A stretch of DNA of 33,938 nucleotides, from positions 1 to 33,938 of the forward strand of contig JAJKJM010000010.1 in NCBI GenBank assembly GCA_021153985.1, in the 5' to 3' direction. Source of the DNA: Polaromonas sp. GTDB lineage: Bacteria > Pseudomonadota > Gammaproteobacteria > Burkholderiales > Burkholderiaceae_C. Below the pieces are notes generated by a model that worked only from the letters and a program-made list of their open reading frames with translations, made no database searches and was not told the DNA's origin. Below are positions 1 through 8,524 of the stretch, piece after piece. Numbering within the stretch: the first letter of the stretch is position 1; the number at the start of each line of letters is the position of its first letter. Both the position numbers and the translations under genes were made by a program.

Positions 1-5
1 AAATT

Positions 6-82
6 TGGCAGGGGTGGAAGGATTCGAACCTGCGAATGCCGGAATCAAAATCCGGTGCCTTAACCAGCTTGGCGACACCCCT
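6..82 (-). tRNA. tRNA-Gln (anticodon UUG)
   Basis: The reverse strand folds as a 77-nt cloverleaf with encoded CCA. The 7-bp acceptor stem (AGGGGTG with CACCCCT) is intact, the discriminator is G, and the anticodon loop TTTTGAT gives UUG. The T-loop TTCGAAT is canonical. It lies downstream of ispE on the same strand, the usual betaproteobacterial order. The 85 bp between it and ispE hold no gene. They contain a small inverted repeat (112-117 with 131-136) without a T-run, which I do not call a terminator. Confidence 0.97.
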
Positions 83-167
83 ACACAGGACAGTTGTTGT
101 TGCCAACAACAGACCTATAAACTTTTCATTTAGGTCGCTTGGAAACGCATTTTCAAGAGCGGCTATT

Positions 168-1109
168 TTACCAACCGGCCAGTGGATGCGCCTCCAAATT
201 ACTGCATTTGCGGATTTTCCAGCCATCAGGCAAACCTGATAAGTCCGGCAAATCTGCCTCGTGCAGCAGTTGCGCAAATACAGCACTTCCGGAGCCGGTC
301 ATTCGCCCCCGAAGCCCCTTGCGTTCAAGCCAGTCAAGCGACTGGCCAATCTGCGGGCACATCTGTTGCGCTACCGGCTGCAAGTCGTTGCGGCCAAAAC
401 TGAAATCGACTGATTTCAACTGGCCTTCAGCATTTGCAGCAAAGCCTTGGATTGTAGCAGTTTCTGTGTCACGTTTGAGCCCAGGGGCGCTGAAAATACC
501 CTGCGTCGGCAGCCCTGCAGACGGTTTCATCACCACGAAGCGGGCTGGCGGCAAGGCCAGGGGTGTGATTTTTTCGCCTATGCCCTCCACCCAGGCGTGG
601 CCGCCCGAGAGGAAAAAGGGCACATCCGCACCCAGCGCCAGGGCGATGGCGTTCAGTTCTTGTGGAGGGAGGCTGACGCCCCACAGCCGCTGGAGCGCCA
701 GCAAACAACTGGCTGCGTCGGAGGAGCCACCGCCCATGCCGGCTTGCGAAGGAATCCGTTTTTGCAGGCCGATATGAACCCCCAGCGAGGTGCCGCAGGC
801 GGCCTGCAGCGCCCGGGCGGCCCGCACGGCGAGGTCTTCGGCGGGCAGGTCTATCCCTGCGCCGTCGGCCTGACTGGAATCATCCAGGTCTTCACGGCTG
901 ATCTGGCCGTCGGTGCGCAACTCGAAGTGCAGGGTGTCGCACCAGTCGATCAGCATGAACACCGATTGCAGCAGGTGGTAGCCGTCGGGCCGGCGGCCTG
1001 TGATGTGCAGGAACAGGTTGAGTTTGGCGGGCGCAGCGACGTCGTAAAGGGCTTTGAGCGCCCTGGTGGCGCGTGAAGCAGGTTGGGCAGAGGACGGGGA
1101 AGAGGTCAT
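168..1109 (-). CDS. ispE: 4-diphosphocytidyl-2-C-methyl-D-erythritol kinase
   Basis: This cytoplasmic GHMP-family kinase phosphorylates CDP-methylerythritol with ATP in the MEP pathway to isoprenoid precursors. The 313-residue product has the family's N-terminal AKLNLFLH segment near residues 28-35, followed by GRRPDGYH. The glycine-rich ATP loop GMGGGSSDAA lies around residues 123-132, and the C-terminal GSGSAVFA motif is near residue 285. Length is slightly above the usual 280-300 because of a polar N-terminal extension of about 20 residues, so the true start could be a little downstream. It is the third gene of the minus-strand run TPR protein-lolB-ispE and is followed by tRNA-Gln. No terminator separates it from lolB. 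The gap is 51 bp. Confidence 0.96.
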   Translation of the reverse strand: MTSSPSSAQPASRATRALKALYDVAAPAKLNLFLHITGRRPDGYHLLQSVFMLIDWCDTLHFELRTDGQISREDLDDSSQADGAGIDLPAEDLAVRAARALQAACGTSLGVHIGLQKRIPSQAGMGGGSSDAASCLLALQRLWGVSLPPQELNAIALALGADVPFFLSGGHAWVEGIGEKITPLALPPARFVVMKPSAGLPTQGIFSAPGLKRDTETATIQGFAANAEGQLKSVDFSFGRNDLQPVAQQMCPQIGQSLDWLERKGLRGRMTGSGSAVFAQLLHEADLPDLSGLPDGWKIRKCSNLEAHPLAGW

Positions 1110-1160
1110 GACAAGGCGGCGGCTGGTGCGCAGATGACTGCGGTGAAGGCGATGCTGGTT

Positions 1161-1664
1161 TTACCGGTCGAGTACGACGCGCAGGTCGGCTTGTGGGGCG
1201 GGTTGAATTCTTTTGGCTGAAATGCGGCCTTCGCCGTGGCGCGAAAGATCTGCGGACCAGCCACTGACGCTGACGGGATCGCCCAGCAGCCAGGCGAACA
1301 GCGCCGCGATCGGGACGGCGGTACCCGTGGCTTGGGCCATCAGGTCGTCGACGGAAGAATATCGCTGCACCTTGCCATTGCCTGAATCCAGCACCGCCTC
1401 GCCGGGTGACCAGCGGAGCACGCCCAGGACGCTGCCCAAGGGGCTGACCAGCTTGAGTTCACCCTGCTCGGGCTGGCCCTTGAGTTCGAAGCTGGCGGAA
1501 AAAGATTGTGCGGGCTCACTGTGCACCTGCAGGCTTATGCGGCCGGCCCAATACTCATCTATCAAGCCATTTTGGCCTGCAGCCCTTGGTAGTTGTGCGC
1601 AACCTGCTATCAAAAATATAGCAAAAAAGCTGGTGCAGACAAAAAACCGGCGAGCCGATCGCAT
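1161..1664 (-). CDS. lolB: Outer-membrane lipoprotein LolB
   Basis: LolB receives lipoproteins from the periplasmic carrier LolA and inserts them into the inner leaflet of the outer membrane. From the ATG at 1664 the product has 167 residues. It carries a short basic N-terminus, a hydrophobic stretch and a lipobox LIAGC with the lipidated Cys near residue 22, followed by a LolB-like beta-rich body (YWAGRISLQV, FSASFELKG, GELKLVSPLGS). A TTG at 1685 in the same frame would add 7 residues. Neither start has a strong ribosome-binding site, so the start is uncertain. The signal peptide is largely encoded by a copy of a dispersed repeat (1574-1622). LolB next to ispE is a common gammaproteobacterial and betaproteobacterial arrangement, which supports the call. 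Confidence 0.9.
   Translation of the reverse strand: MRSARRFFVCTSFFAIFLIAGCAQLPRAAGQNGLIDEYWAGRISLQVHSEPAQSFSASFELKGQPEQGELKLVSPLGSVLGVLRWSPGEAVLDSGNGKVQRYSSVDDLMAQATGTAVPIAALFAWLLGDPVSVSGWSADLSRHGEGRISAKRIQPAPQADLRVVLDR
1574..1622 (-). repeat. Dispersed GCTAT...ATAGC repeat inside lolB
   Basis: Read on the minus strand, these 49 bases begin with a GCTAT/ATAGC palindrome, pass through GCG and end in GGGCTGCAGGCC. They align with the repeat at 20375-20422 (palindrome, GCG, then GGGCTAGAGCC). Here the repeat lies inside the coding region and supplies residues of the hydrophobic core and lipobox of LolB. The match is clear at both ends and degenerate in the middle. Confidence 0.6.
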
Positions 1665-1699
1665 GCGAAGAAGGAGGAGCTGCAAGAGTCGCTTTCAGG

Positions 1700-3484
1700 T
1701 TACAGCTTCACGCGCAGGCGCTTGAGCGTCTCGAGCAGCGTTTCATTTTCAGGGTTGAGCAGCCGGCCTTCTTTCCAGATGGCGATGGCGCGGTCGCGCT
1801 GGCCCATGGCCCAGAGCACTTCGCCGAAATGCGCCGCGATCTCGGCATCGGGTTTGGCTTTGTAAGCAGCCTCAAAGATCTGCACGGCTTCGGCGTTGTT
1901 GCCCATGCGGAATTCCACCCAGCCCAGGCTGTCGCGGATGAAGGGATCAGCAGGAGCGAATTCAAGCGCTTTTTTGATTAACTCCCGGGCTTCCGGCAGG
2001 CGCACATTGCGGTCCGCAAACGAATACCCGAGGGCGTTGTAGGCGTGGTGGTGGTCGGGCTTGACCTGGATGACCTTGCGCAGCAGGCGCTCCATCTCGT
2101 CCAGGTTTTCGATCTTTTCGGCCATCATGGCCTGGTCGTAAAGCAACTCAGGATCGTCCGGGTTTTTAACCAAGGCCTGCGCCAGCACTTCGTGGGCGAG
2201 CTTGTACTGCTTGAACTCGCGCAGCAGGCCGACTTCCGCGTTCAGTTTCACTCTCGCGTCCGCCGGATTGCGTTCGGGCAGGGACTGCAGCAACCGGCGG
2301 CCTTCTGCCAGCTTGCCCTGGCTGGCCAGGATAGAGGCGCGCCGGGTTTGCGCCAGGGCCAGGTCAGAGGAGTTCTCGATCTTGGCCAGCCAGCTTTCCG
2401 CCGCCGCGAAGTCCTTTCGTTTTTCCGCCAATTGAGAGAGTGAGAGGTAGGCCTGGGCGAGGCCCCGGTTCCGTTCGCCTTCTGAGGACTGTTGCTGGGC
2501 CAGCGTGACATAACGCTCAAGCGAGGTTTGCGCCTGCGCCAACTGGTTGTCTTGCAGCTGCAGCGAGCCCAGAACCAGCCATCCCTCGGGAAGTTCGGGC
2601 TTTTCGCGTGTCACTACCAGCAACTGGGCGCTTGCCTCGGCGTAGCGCTGGCTGTCGAGCAGGGCACGGGCATAACCCATCCGGATCTCGGCCATGGCCT
2701 TGGGGTTGCCTTCGAAGTAATTGCGGACCACGGCTTCGGCTTCGGGTTGCTTCGGGTCCATCAACTCCAGCGCCACCAGCGCCGGACCTTCTGCTCGGGG
2801 TGAAGCTGCCTGCCCACGTTGGGCGGCAGCCAGTGCGCCGCTGCTGTCGCCCGCCGCAAGTCGCATACGTCCTACTGCCGTCCAGGCGGCGCTGGCGGTC
2901 GCGGCATTGCCGAGGTAGTCGGCCAGCGCGCCCTCAACGACCGTGCTGGCCAGTTTTTTGTCCGCTACGCGAGCGTAGGCACGCGGCACGGCGGCAAGAA
3001 CCGCGGGCCGTTCGATGTCGGGCGCGAGCCGGATTTCAGTCTGCAGGGGCTCGGCCGTGTCGGTGATCCGGTTGAGGGCCACCAGAATTTGCAGGACATA
3101 ACGATTGGCTTCGCGAGAGGTGGGCTGGTCCTGCTTCCAGGCGCGGGCGGCCTGCAAGGCGGCGTCGCCGGAACGGGATTGCAGCGCAATATCCGTGGCG
3201 CGCTGGTAAAGCTGGGCGTCGCCCGTTTTTCGGGCGGCGTCCAGCATGAGTTCAAAGCCCGCAGCGGGCTCGCCTTCCTGCAAACTCATCTCGCCCACCA
3301 GCACCTGGTAGAACAAGGCGCCGTCAAGCATTGATGAGGGAGCCACCTCCTGCGCTGCTTTGGCTTCGGCAAGGGTTGAAGGTGCCGCCAGCAAGGGTTC
3401 GGTGGATTGCGCGGCCGATTGCGCTAGAACCAGGGGTGCAGCCAGCCACAGGGCGCAGATGGCAAAGCCAAGTTTTTTCTTCAT
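1700..3484 (-). CDS. Secreted tetratricopeptide-repeat protein
   Basis: The 594-residue product starts with a typical Sec signal peptide (MKKK, hydrophobic core, cleavage after VLAQ or close by). It then consists almost entirely of TPR-like helical pairs. The best repeats are in the C-terminal half, for example NPDDPELLYDQAMMAEK, KPDHHHAYNALGYSFADR and ADPFIRDSLGWVEFRMG. TPR arrays bind proteins, so a periplasmic or outer-membrane scaffolding role is likely, but the partner is not visible. Its position directly upstream of lolB (35-bp gap to the lolB ATG) and ispE on the same strand is frequent in this group and suggests co-transcription and an envelope-related role. It is divergent from mutM. 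The 167-bp gap between the two holds nothing I recognise. Confidence 0.85.
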   Translation of the reverse strand: MKKKLGFAICALWLAAPLVLAQSAAQSTEPLLAAPSTLAEAKAAQEVAPSSMLDGALFYQVLVGEMSLQEGEPAAGFELMLDAARKTGDAQLYQRATDIALQSRSGDAALQAARAWKQDQPTSREANRYVLQILVALNRITDTAEPLQTEIRLAPDIERPAVLAAVPRAYARVADKKLASTVVEGALADYLGNAATASAAWTAVGRMRLAAGDSSGALAAAQRGQAASPRAEGPALVALELMDPKQPEAEAVVRNYFEGNPKAMAEIRMGYARALLDSQRYAEASAQLLVVTREKPELPEGWLVLGSLQLQDNQLAQAQTSLERYVTLAQQQSSEGERNRGLAQAYLSLSQLAEKRKDFAAAESWLAKIENSSDLALAQTRRASILASQGKLAEGRRLLQSLPERNPADARVKLNAEVGLLREFKQYKLAHEVLAQALVKNPDDPELLYDQAMMAEKIENLDEMERLLRKVIQVKPDHHHAYNALGYSFADRNVRLPEARELIKKALEFAPADPFIRDSLGWVEFRMGNNAEAVQIFEAAYKAKPDAEIAAHFGEVLWAMGQRDRAIAIWKEGRLLNPENETLLETLKRLRVKL

Positions 3485-3651
3485 CGAACCATGATAATTG
3501 ATGCTTCCGCTTTACCCTGCCGGGTGGGCGATCTTTACGGGGCTTCCTGCCGGGCGGGGGCCGTCGTGTTCACCAATTCGAGCGAAATTCGCGACATTCA
3601 AAACCTGCGAGGGCGTGGTGCTAATGACCGGCGTCCAAAACATGTGAGCCT

Positions 3652-4467
3652 ATGCCTGAACTGCCAGAAGTCGAAGTTACCCGCCTGAGTTTCGCGGACC
3701 GCATCGCCGGTGCCCGTATTGAGAGCGTGCAGTTGGGAAAACCCCTGCGCTGGCCCCTGGGCTGCAGGCCGGCGCTGCTGGTTGGCCAGCAGGTGCTGGC
3801 GGTGCGCCGGCGCGGGAAGTACCTGCTGGTCGACCTCAGTGATGGCCTGTTGATGATTCATCTTGGAATGTCCGGCAGCGTGAGCTTTGGCGCCGGCTTT
3901 CCGGCGCCGGGCAAGCACGATCACTTTGAGATGGCAACCAGCCTTGGAACCCTGCGCCTGAACGATCCGCGGCGATTTGGCGCGGTGGTTTATGCGCGCG
4001 ATGAAAACGCGCCGGTCGCCCAAAAACTGCTTGGGCGGCTGGGTGTCGAGCCGCTGAGCGACGCTTTTGACGCCGCAGCCTTTCACCGGGCGCTAAAACT
4101 GCGAAATACCGCCATCAAGCAGGTATTGCTGGGCGGCGAGGCGGTGGTGGGTGTCGGCAATATTTACGCCTCCGAGGCCCTTTTCCTGGCGGGCATACGC
4201 CCCACGACGCGGGCCAGCAAGATCAGCAAGCCACGCGCGGCGTTACTCCACGGCGCCATCCGGAAGGTGCTGGCACAGGCTGTTACAAAGGGCGGAAGCA
4301 CCCTGCGGGATTTCTCGAATGCACAGGGGGAGTCGGGCTATTTCCAGCTGGAAGCGATGGTGTATGACCGTGCCGGCCAGCCCTGCCGGGTGTGCGCTGC
4401 GACGGTCAAAAGCATCCGGCAAGGCCAGCGCTCGACGTTTTATTGCGTGAACTGCCAAAAACCTTGA
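3652..4467 (+). CDS. mutM: Formamidopyrimidine-DNA glycosylase
   Basis: MutM (Fpg) removes 8-oxoguanine and ring-opened purines from DNA opposite C and nicks the abasic site. The 271-residue product begins MPELPEVE: after Met removal, the N-terminal Pro is the catalytic nucleophile and the Glu at position 3 is essential. [11 protein letters not shown] near residue 60 carries the conserved Lys. Two features complete the enzyme: the helix-two-turn-helix region ([17 protein letters not shown], about residues 164-180) and the C-terminal zinc finger, a pair of Cys-X2-Cys motifs (CRVC and CVNC). mutY, the other half of the GO repair system, lies 2.1 kb downstream on the same strand. A weak inverted repeat (4466-4471 with 4492-4497, then TTT) follows the stop but is a poor terminator. 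Confidence 0.97.
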   Translation: MPELPEVEVTRLSFADRIAGARIESVQLGKPLRWPLGCRPALLVGQQVLAVRRRGKYLLVDLSDGLLMIHLGMSGSVSFGAGFPAPGKHDHFEMATSLGTLRLNDPRRFGAVVYARDENAPVAQKLLGRLGVEPLSDAFDAAAFHRALKLRNTAIKQVLLGGEAVVGVGNIYASEALFLAGIRPTTRASKISKPRAALLHGAIRKVLAQAVTKGGSTLRDFSNAQGESGYFQLEAMVYDRAGQPCRVCAATVKSIRQGQRSTFYCVNCQKP

Positions 4468-4545
4468 GCCAATGCTACGTACACGCGCCAATGGCTCTTT
4501 ACAGTGGGCGATGCTATATTGACCGACCAACTTAACGGAAGACCG

Positions 4546-6522
4546 ATGTCTTTTAACGAACAATTTGACCAGCATGGCGCATGGCGGCGCGAATTTGCAC
4601 TGCGCCTGAAGCTGCTTGCCGAGTGGATGAAAGACCATGACTTGCTCGATGCGGCGGTCGAGGAGCGTCTGCAGCGGCTTGAGTCACAGGTGCGTTCCGA
4701 CAAGGTCATGGTGGCTTTCGTGGCGGAGTTTTCCCGCGGCAAGTCCGAATTGATCAACGCGATCTTTTTTGCCGGCTATGGCCGCCGCATCATGCCGGCA
4801 AGCGCCGGCCGCACGACCATGTGCCCGACCGAGCTGGGTTACGACGCGGACGTGCCGCCCTGCCTGCGCCTCTTGCCCATCGAGACGCGTTTGCAGAAAC
4901 AGGCGCTGATGGAGTGGCGCGCGGTGCCCGAGAAATGGACGCGGCTGGACCTGGATGTCAACGACCCGGCCCAGCTGGCGCAGGCGCTTGAAAAGGTCGC
5001 CGAAGTCCGGCATGTCACCAAAGACGAAGCGCGTGCGCTGGGCTTTTGGCATGACAACAGCCCTGAAGACAACCCGCTGACCGGCGCTGACGGCCTCGTC
5101 GAAGTACCCAAGTGGCGCCATGCGCTGATCAATATCGCGCATCCGCTGCTCAAGCAAGGCCTGGTGATCCTGGACACGCCCGGACTGAACGCGATCGGTG
5201 CGGAGCCTGAGCTGACTGTGAGCCTGATTCCCCAGGCGCACGCCGTCGTGTTCATTCTTGCTGCCGACACCGGCGTCACCAAATCCGACTTGGCGATCTG
5301 GCGCGAGCACCTGATCACTGACGGTGATGGCACCGATGCACGACTGGTCGTGCTCAACAAGATCGACACCCTCTGGGATTCCCTCAGCACGCCTGAACAG
5401 GTGCAGGCCCAAATCGACAGGCAACGTGCAACGTCGGCTGAAATTCTTGGCCTGCCAGAGAGCCAGGTCATCCCGGTCTCGGCGCAGAAGGGGTTGGTCG
5501 CCAAGGTCACACGTGACAAGACACTGCTGGAAGCCAGCCACCTGCCAGCGCTTGAACTTGCGCTGGGGCAGGGTGTGATGGGCCAGCGCCAGAAAATTCT
5601 GCGCACCGCGGTGGCCGGCGGCATTGGCGAACTCCGGACGGAAGCCGGGCGGGCCATGCACATCCGCCGGCGCGACCTGGCCGAGCAGATGATCGAGTTG
5701 CGCGGTCTAAGAGGCAAAAACGTTTCGGTGATCAAGCATATGCGCAGCCGCATCGAGCAGGAGCAGTCCGAATTCGATACCAGTGGCGCGAAGATCCAGG
5801 CGGTGCGCTCGGTGCATCTCAAATTGCTACGTGAAATGTTCAATCTGCTCAGCACGCCGACCCTGAAAGCTGAACTGGCGGAATTGACGCATGCACTGAA
5901 ACAGCCGGGCATCAAACTGGGCGTCAAAAAAGCTTACTCCCAGACTTTCTCGCGCCTGCGCGAAGGCTTGCAGAAATCGCAGGTTCTGAGCGGCGAAATC
6001 CAGTCCATGCTCACGGCTTCTTTCCGGCAGCTCAATGCCGAGTTCAGCTTTTCGCTGCAGGCCCCCAAAGAGCCTGAGCTGGTCCGCTACGAGCACGATC
6101 TGGAATTGATAGAGCGCAGTCACCTTCAGTACCTTGGGGTGGCAAATGTGCTGAAGCTTTCGCAGCCGGAATTCTCTGAACGCCTCGTACGGGCCTTGGC
6201 TACACGTCTGCGCGTGGTCTATGAAACCGCGCTTGGCGAGGTGGAGCTCTGGAACAAGTCGGCGGCATCGCAACTGGATGCTCAGCTGCGCGAGAGGCGC
6301 CGTAATTTCGGGCGCCGGCTTGAGGCCATTGAGCGCATCCAGCAAGCCGCGTCCGGCCTGGACGAGCGGATCGCCGAAATTGATGCTCAGGAAAGTGTGC
6401 TCAATGAACTGGACACCAAGCTCACTGAACTGACCTCTCATCTCATGGGCGGCGCTTCAGCGCAGGATAAAGCGCAAAGCACAGCTGCCGCTGAAAATGC
6501 AGCCGTGCGCGAGGCCGCCTGA
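4546..6522 (+). CDS. Dynamin-like GTPase family protein
   Basis: The 658-residue product is a large GTPase. The P-loop variant EFSRGKSELINA carries the GTP-binding Lys near residue 66. G3 is DTPG near residues 210-213, and G4 is NKID near 271-274. A Thr-rich switch (GRTTMCPTEL) follows the P-loop. The second half (from about residue 375) is charged and helical with long predicted coiled-coil stretches, as in bacterial dynamin-like proteins that act at membranes. No transmembrane helix is obvious, so membrane contact would be peripheral. I chose the ATG at 4546 because GGAAGA precedes it. A GTG at 4504 would add 14 residues. Its biological role is unknown to me. It sits between mutM and mutY, with 53 bp to the mutY start, so co-transcription is likely. 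Confidence 0.85.
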   Translation: MSFNEQFDQHGAWRREFALRLKLLAEWMKDHDLLDAAVEERLQRLESQVRSDKVMVAFVAEFSRGKSELINAIFFAGYGRRIMPASAGRTTMCPTELGYDADVPPCLRLLPIETRLQKQALMEWRAVPEKWTRLDLDVNDPAQLAQALEKVAEVRHVTKDEARALGFWHDNSPEDNPLTGADGLVEVPKWRHALINIAHPLLKQGLVILDTPGLNAIGAEPELTVSLIPQAHAVVFILAADTGVTKSDLAIWREHLITDGDGTDARLVVLNKIDTLWDSLSTPEQVQAQIDRQRATSAEILGLPESQVIPVSAQKGLVAKVTRDKTLLEASHLPALELALGQGVMGQRQKILRTAVAGGIGELRTEAGRAMHIRRRDLAEQMIELRGLRGKNVSVIKHMRSRIEQEQSEFDTSGAKIQAVRSVHLKLLREMFNLLSTPTLKAELAELTHALKQPGIKLGVKKAYSQTFSRLREGLQKSQVLSGEIQSMLTASFRQLNAEFSFSLQAPKEPELVRYEHDLELIERSHLQYLGVANVLKLSQPEFSERLVRALATRLRVVYETALGEVELWNKSAASQLDAQLRERRRNFGRRLEAIERIQQAASGLDERIAEIDAQESVLNELDTKLTELTSHLMGGASAQDKAQSTAAAENAAVREAA

Positions 6523-6575
6523 GCGTTGGTGGCTCCTGCAATTCCCTTGAATTTTTGTGGCGGGACGGGGCGCCG

Positions 6576-7655
6576 GTGGTAACTCAAGCAGGCCGCCATG
6601 CATTGGCCGGATTTTCCGGCGAGATTGTGCGCTGGCAAAGCACACACGGCCGAAACACTCTGCCCTGGCAGAACACGCGCGATCCTTATCGCGTGTGGCT
6701 GTCTGAAATCATGCTTCAGCAGACCCAGGTCACAACGGTTCTGGACTACTACGCCCGATTTCTTGAACGCTTTCCTACCGTCAGCGAGTTGGCTGCTGCT
6801 GATGAAGACGACGTGTTGGGCTTATGGAGCGGTCTGGGCTACTACAGCCGTGCACGCAACCTGCACCGGTGCGCACAGGACGTCATGTCCCTGCACGGGG
6901 GACGGTTTCCGCAAACTGCGGAGCAATTGCAAACCTTGCCTGGAATAGGCAGATCAACAGCTGCGGCGATTGCGTCGTTTTGCTTCGCAGAGCGCGTGGC
7001 AATTCTTGACGGCAACGTCAAGCGCGTATTGACGCGGGTGTTAGGGTTCTCCGCTGACTTGGCGCAAAGCGCCAATGAGCGGGCGCTGTGGAACAAAGCG
7101 GTTGAATTGCTGCCTGACCATGACTTGCATGAAACCATGCCGCGCTACACCCAGGGGCTGATGGACCTTGGCGCCACGGTCTGCTCGGGCCGCCAGCCGC
7201 AGTGTCTCCTGTGCCCTGTGCAAAAGCTCTGCCGCGGCTTTGCTGCTGGAGACCCCGGCAGGTACCCTGTCAAAACACGAAAACTCAAGCGCAGCGCGCA
7301 GGCGCTGAGTCTGCTGTGGGCTCAGCGGCCGGATGGTTCGGTATGGCTCGAAAAACGCCCTGGCCGGGGCGTTTGGGGTGGGCTCTATTGCTTGCCCGTC
7401 TTTGAAAGCGACGATGATCTGAAAGCGCAATTGCCGCCGTCGATGCACTCGAGGCTGGAAGCACTGCCGCATTTTGTTCATGTGCTGACGCACAAGGACC
7501 TGCATCTGTCGCCGTGGATCGCAGGTTTTCGGGCGGGCCAATCTCTGCCCAGATCAATGATTTCCACCGATCGGCCGGGCGCATGGTTTAGCCCTGCCGA
7601 TTGGCCCGCACTGGGGCTGCCAGCGCCTATACGCAAACTGCTGGGACAGGCTTAG
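6576..7655 (+). CDS. mutY: A/G-specific adenine DNA glycosylase
   Basis: MutY removes adenine mispaired with 8-oxoguanine. The sequence shows the early catalytic Glu in WLSEIMLQQTQV and the helix-hairpin-helix LPGIGRSTAAAI, with the catalytic Asp following in ILDGNVKRVLTRV. A [4Fe-4S] ligand set follows, spaced Cys-X6-Cys-X2-Cys-X5-Cys (CSGRQPQC, then CPVQKLC). The C-terminal third is the NUDIX-like domain that recognises 8-oxoG (SLLWAQRPDGSVWLEKRPGRGVWGGLY region). From the GTG at 6576 the product has 359 residues. An in-frame TTG at 6555 would add 7, and neither has a strong ribosome-binding site. It converges on rapZ with a 2-bp gap and no visible terminator. Confidence 0.95.
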   Translation: MVTQAGRHALAGFSGEIVRWQSTHGRNTLPWQNTRDPYRVWLSEIMLQQTQVTTVLDYYARFLERFPTVSELAAADEDDVLGLWSGLGYYSRARNLHRCAQDVMSLHGGRFPQTAEQLQTLPGIGRSTAAAIASFCFAERVAILDGNVKRVLTRVLGFSADLAQSANERALWNKAVELLPDHDLHETMPRYTQGLMDLGATVCSGRQPQCLLCPVQKLCRGFAAGDPGRYPVKTRKLKRSAQALSLLWAQRPDGSVWLEKRPGRGVWGGLYCLPVFESDDDLKAQLPPSMHSRLEALPHFVHVLTHKDLHLSPWIAGFRAGQSLPRSMISTDRPGAWFSPADWPALGLPAPIRKLLGQA

Positions 7656-7657
7656 CC

Positions 7658-8524
7658 CTACGCGGCATCCAGCTCGCGATGCCGCTTCAAGGTGCGCCAC
7701 TGGTTGCCGAATGCGGCGGCGAACTCTTCGACCAGATAGACCGAACGGTGCTGTCCGCCGGTGCAGCCGATCGCTACCGTCACATAGCTGCGATGGTCAC
7801 GCACCAGTGCCTGAAGCCAGTGGTTGAGGAACTGCGCGATGTGGCTGAACATGTCGCCCACCTCCGCATGAGCCTTGAGGTAGTCCGCCACAGGCTGATC
7901 GAGCCCGGTCAAGTGGCGAAGGCCCGATTCATAGTGGGGGTTGGGCAGCATGCGCACATCGAACACATAGTCAGCGTCCAGCGGTACGCCCCGCTTGAAC
8001 GCAAACGATTCGAAGACCAGCGTCAATTGGGTGCTTGGCGCGGAGATGAGCGACTTCACATAGCCCTGTAACTGCGAAGACCGGATCATGCTGGTGTCAA
8101 GGACGTGCGCCTGCTCCCGCATTTCACCCAGCAGCTCGCGCTCCAGTTCGATGGCGTCTACCAGAGCCCGGTGCTGGTCGGAGGCGTCAATGCGGGACAG
8201 GGGATGCAGGCGCCGCGTCTCCGAGAAGCGGCGCACCAGCGTTTCCGTATTGGCATCGAGGAAAAGGGATTGCACGGCTATACCGGAGTCGCGCAGTTGC
8301 CTCAATTGCTGGGGCACCAGCGGCAGCGATGTTGCGCTTCGAACGTCCATGGCAATCGCAACTTTTGATGCGCCGTGCTGCTGCTCCAGTGCAACAAAAG
8401 GGGTCAGCAGCTCAGGGGGCAGGTTGTCGACGCAGTAGTAGCCGGCGTCTTCGAGTGCATGCAGGGCCACGGATTTACCGGAACCCGACATGCCGGTGAT
8501 GAGGACCATTTCCAGCGTAGCCAT
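7658..8524 (-). CDS. rapZ: RNase adapter protein RapZ
   Basis: RapZ is a nucleotide-binding protein. In enterobacteria it guides RNase E to the GlmZ small RNA and so controls glucosamine-6-phosphate synthase. The 288-residue product has an N-terminal Walker A motif GMSGSGKS (about residues 11-18), the family signature [18 protein letters not shown], and the C-terminal domain with [18 protein letters not shown] place the start at the ATG at 8524, which shares one base with the stop of recN (TGATG). A GTG lies directly before it. The overlap implies translational coupling within nadK-recN-rapZ. Whether a GlmZ-like RNA exists in this organism cannot be told from the window. Confidence 0.95.
   Translation of the reverse strand: MATLEMVLITGMSGSGKSVALHALEDAGYYCVDNLPPELLTPFVALEQQHGASKVAIAMDVRSATSLPLVPQQLRQLRDSGIAVQSLFLDANTETLVRRFSETRRLHPLSRIDASDQHRALVDAIELERELLGEMREQAHVLDTSMIRSSQLQGYVKSLISAPSTQLTLVFESFAFKRGVPLDADYVFDVRMLPNPHYESGLRHLTGLDQPVADYLKAHAEVGDMFSHIAQFLNHWLQALVRDHRSYVTVAIGCTGGQHRSVYLVEEFAAAFGNQWRTLKRHRELDAA

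Noticed and set aside
3491-3688. 65-residue frame between the TPR gene and mutM
   Set aside because: It overlaps the mutM start, lacks a ribosome-binding site and has no recognisable similarity.
4684-5927. Two long minus-strand frames opposite the dynamin-like GTPase
   Set aside because: Both overlap the GTPase fully, have no domain and no ribosome-binding site. The plus-strand frame has clear GTPase motifs.
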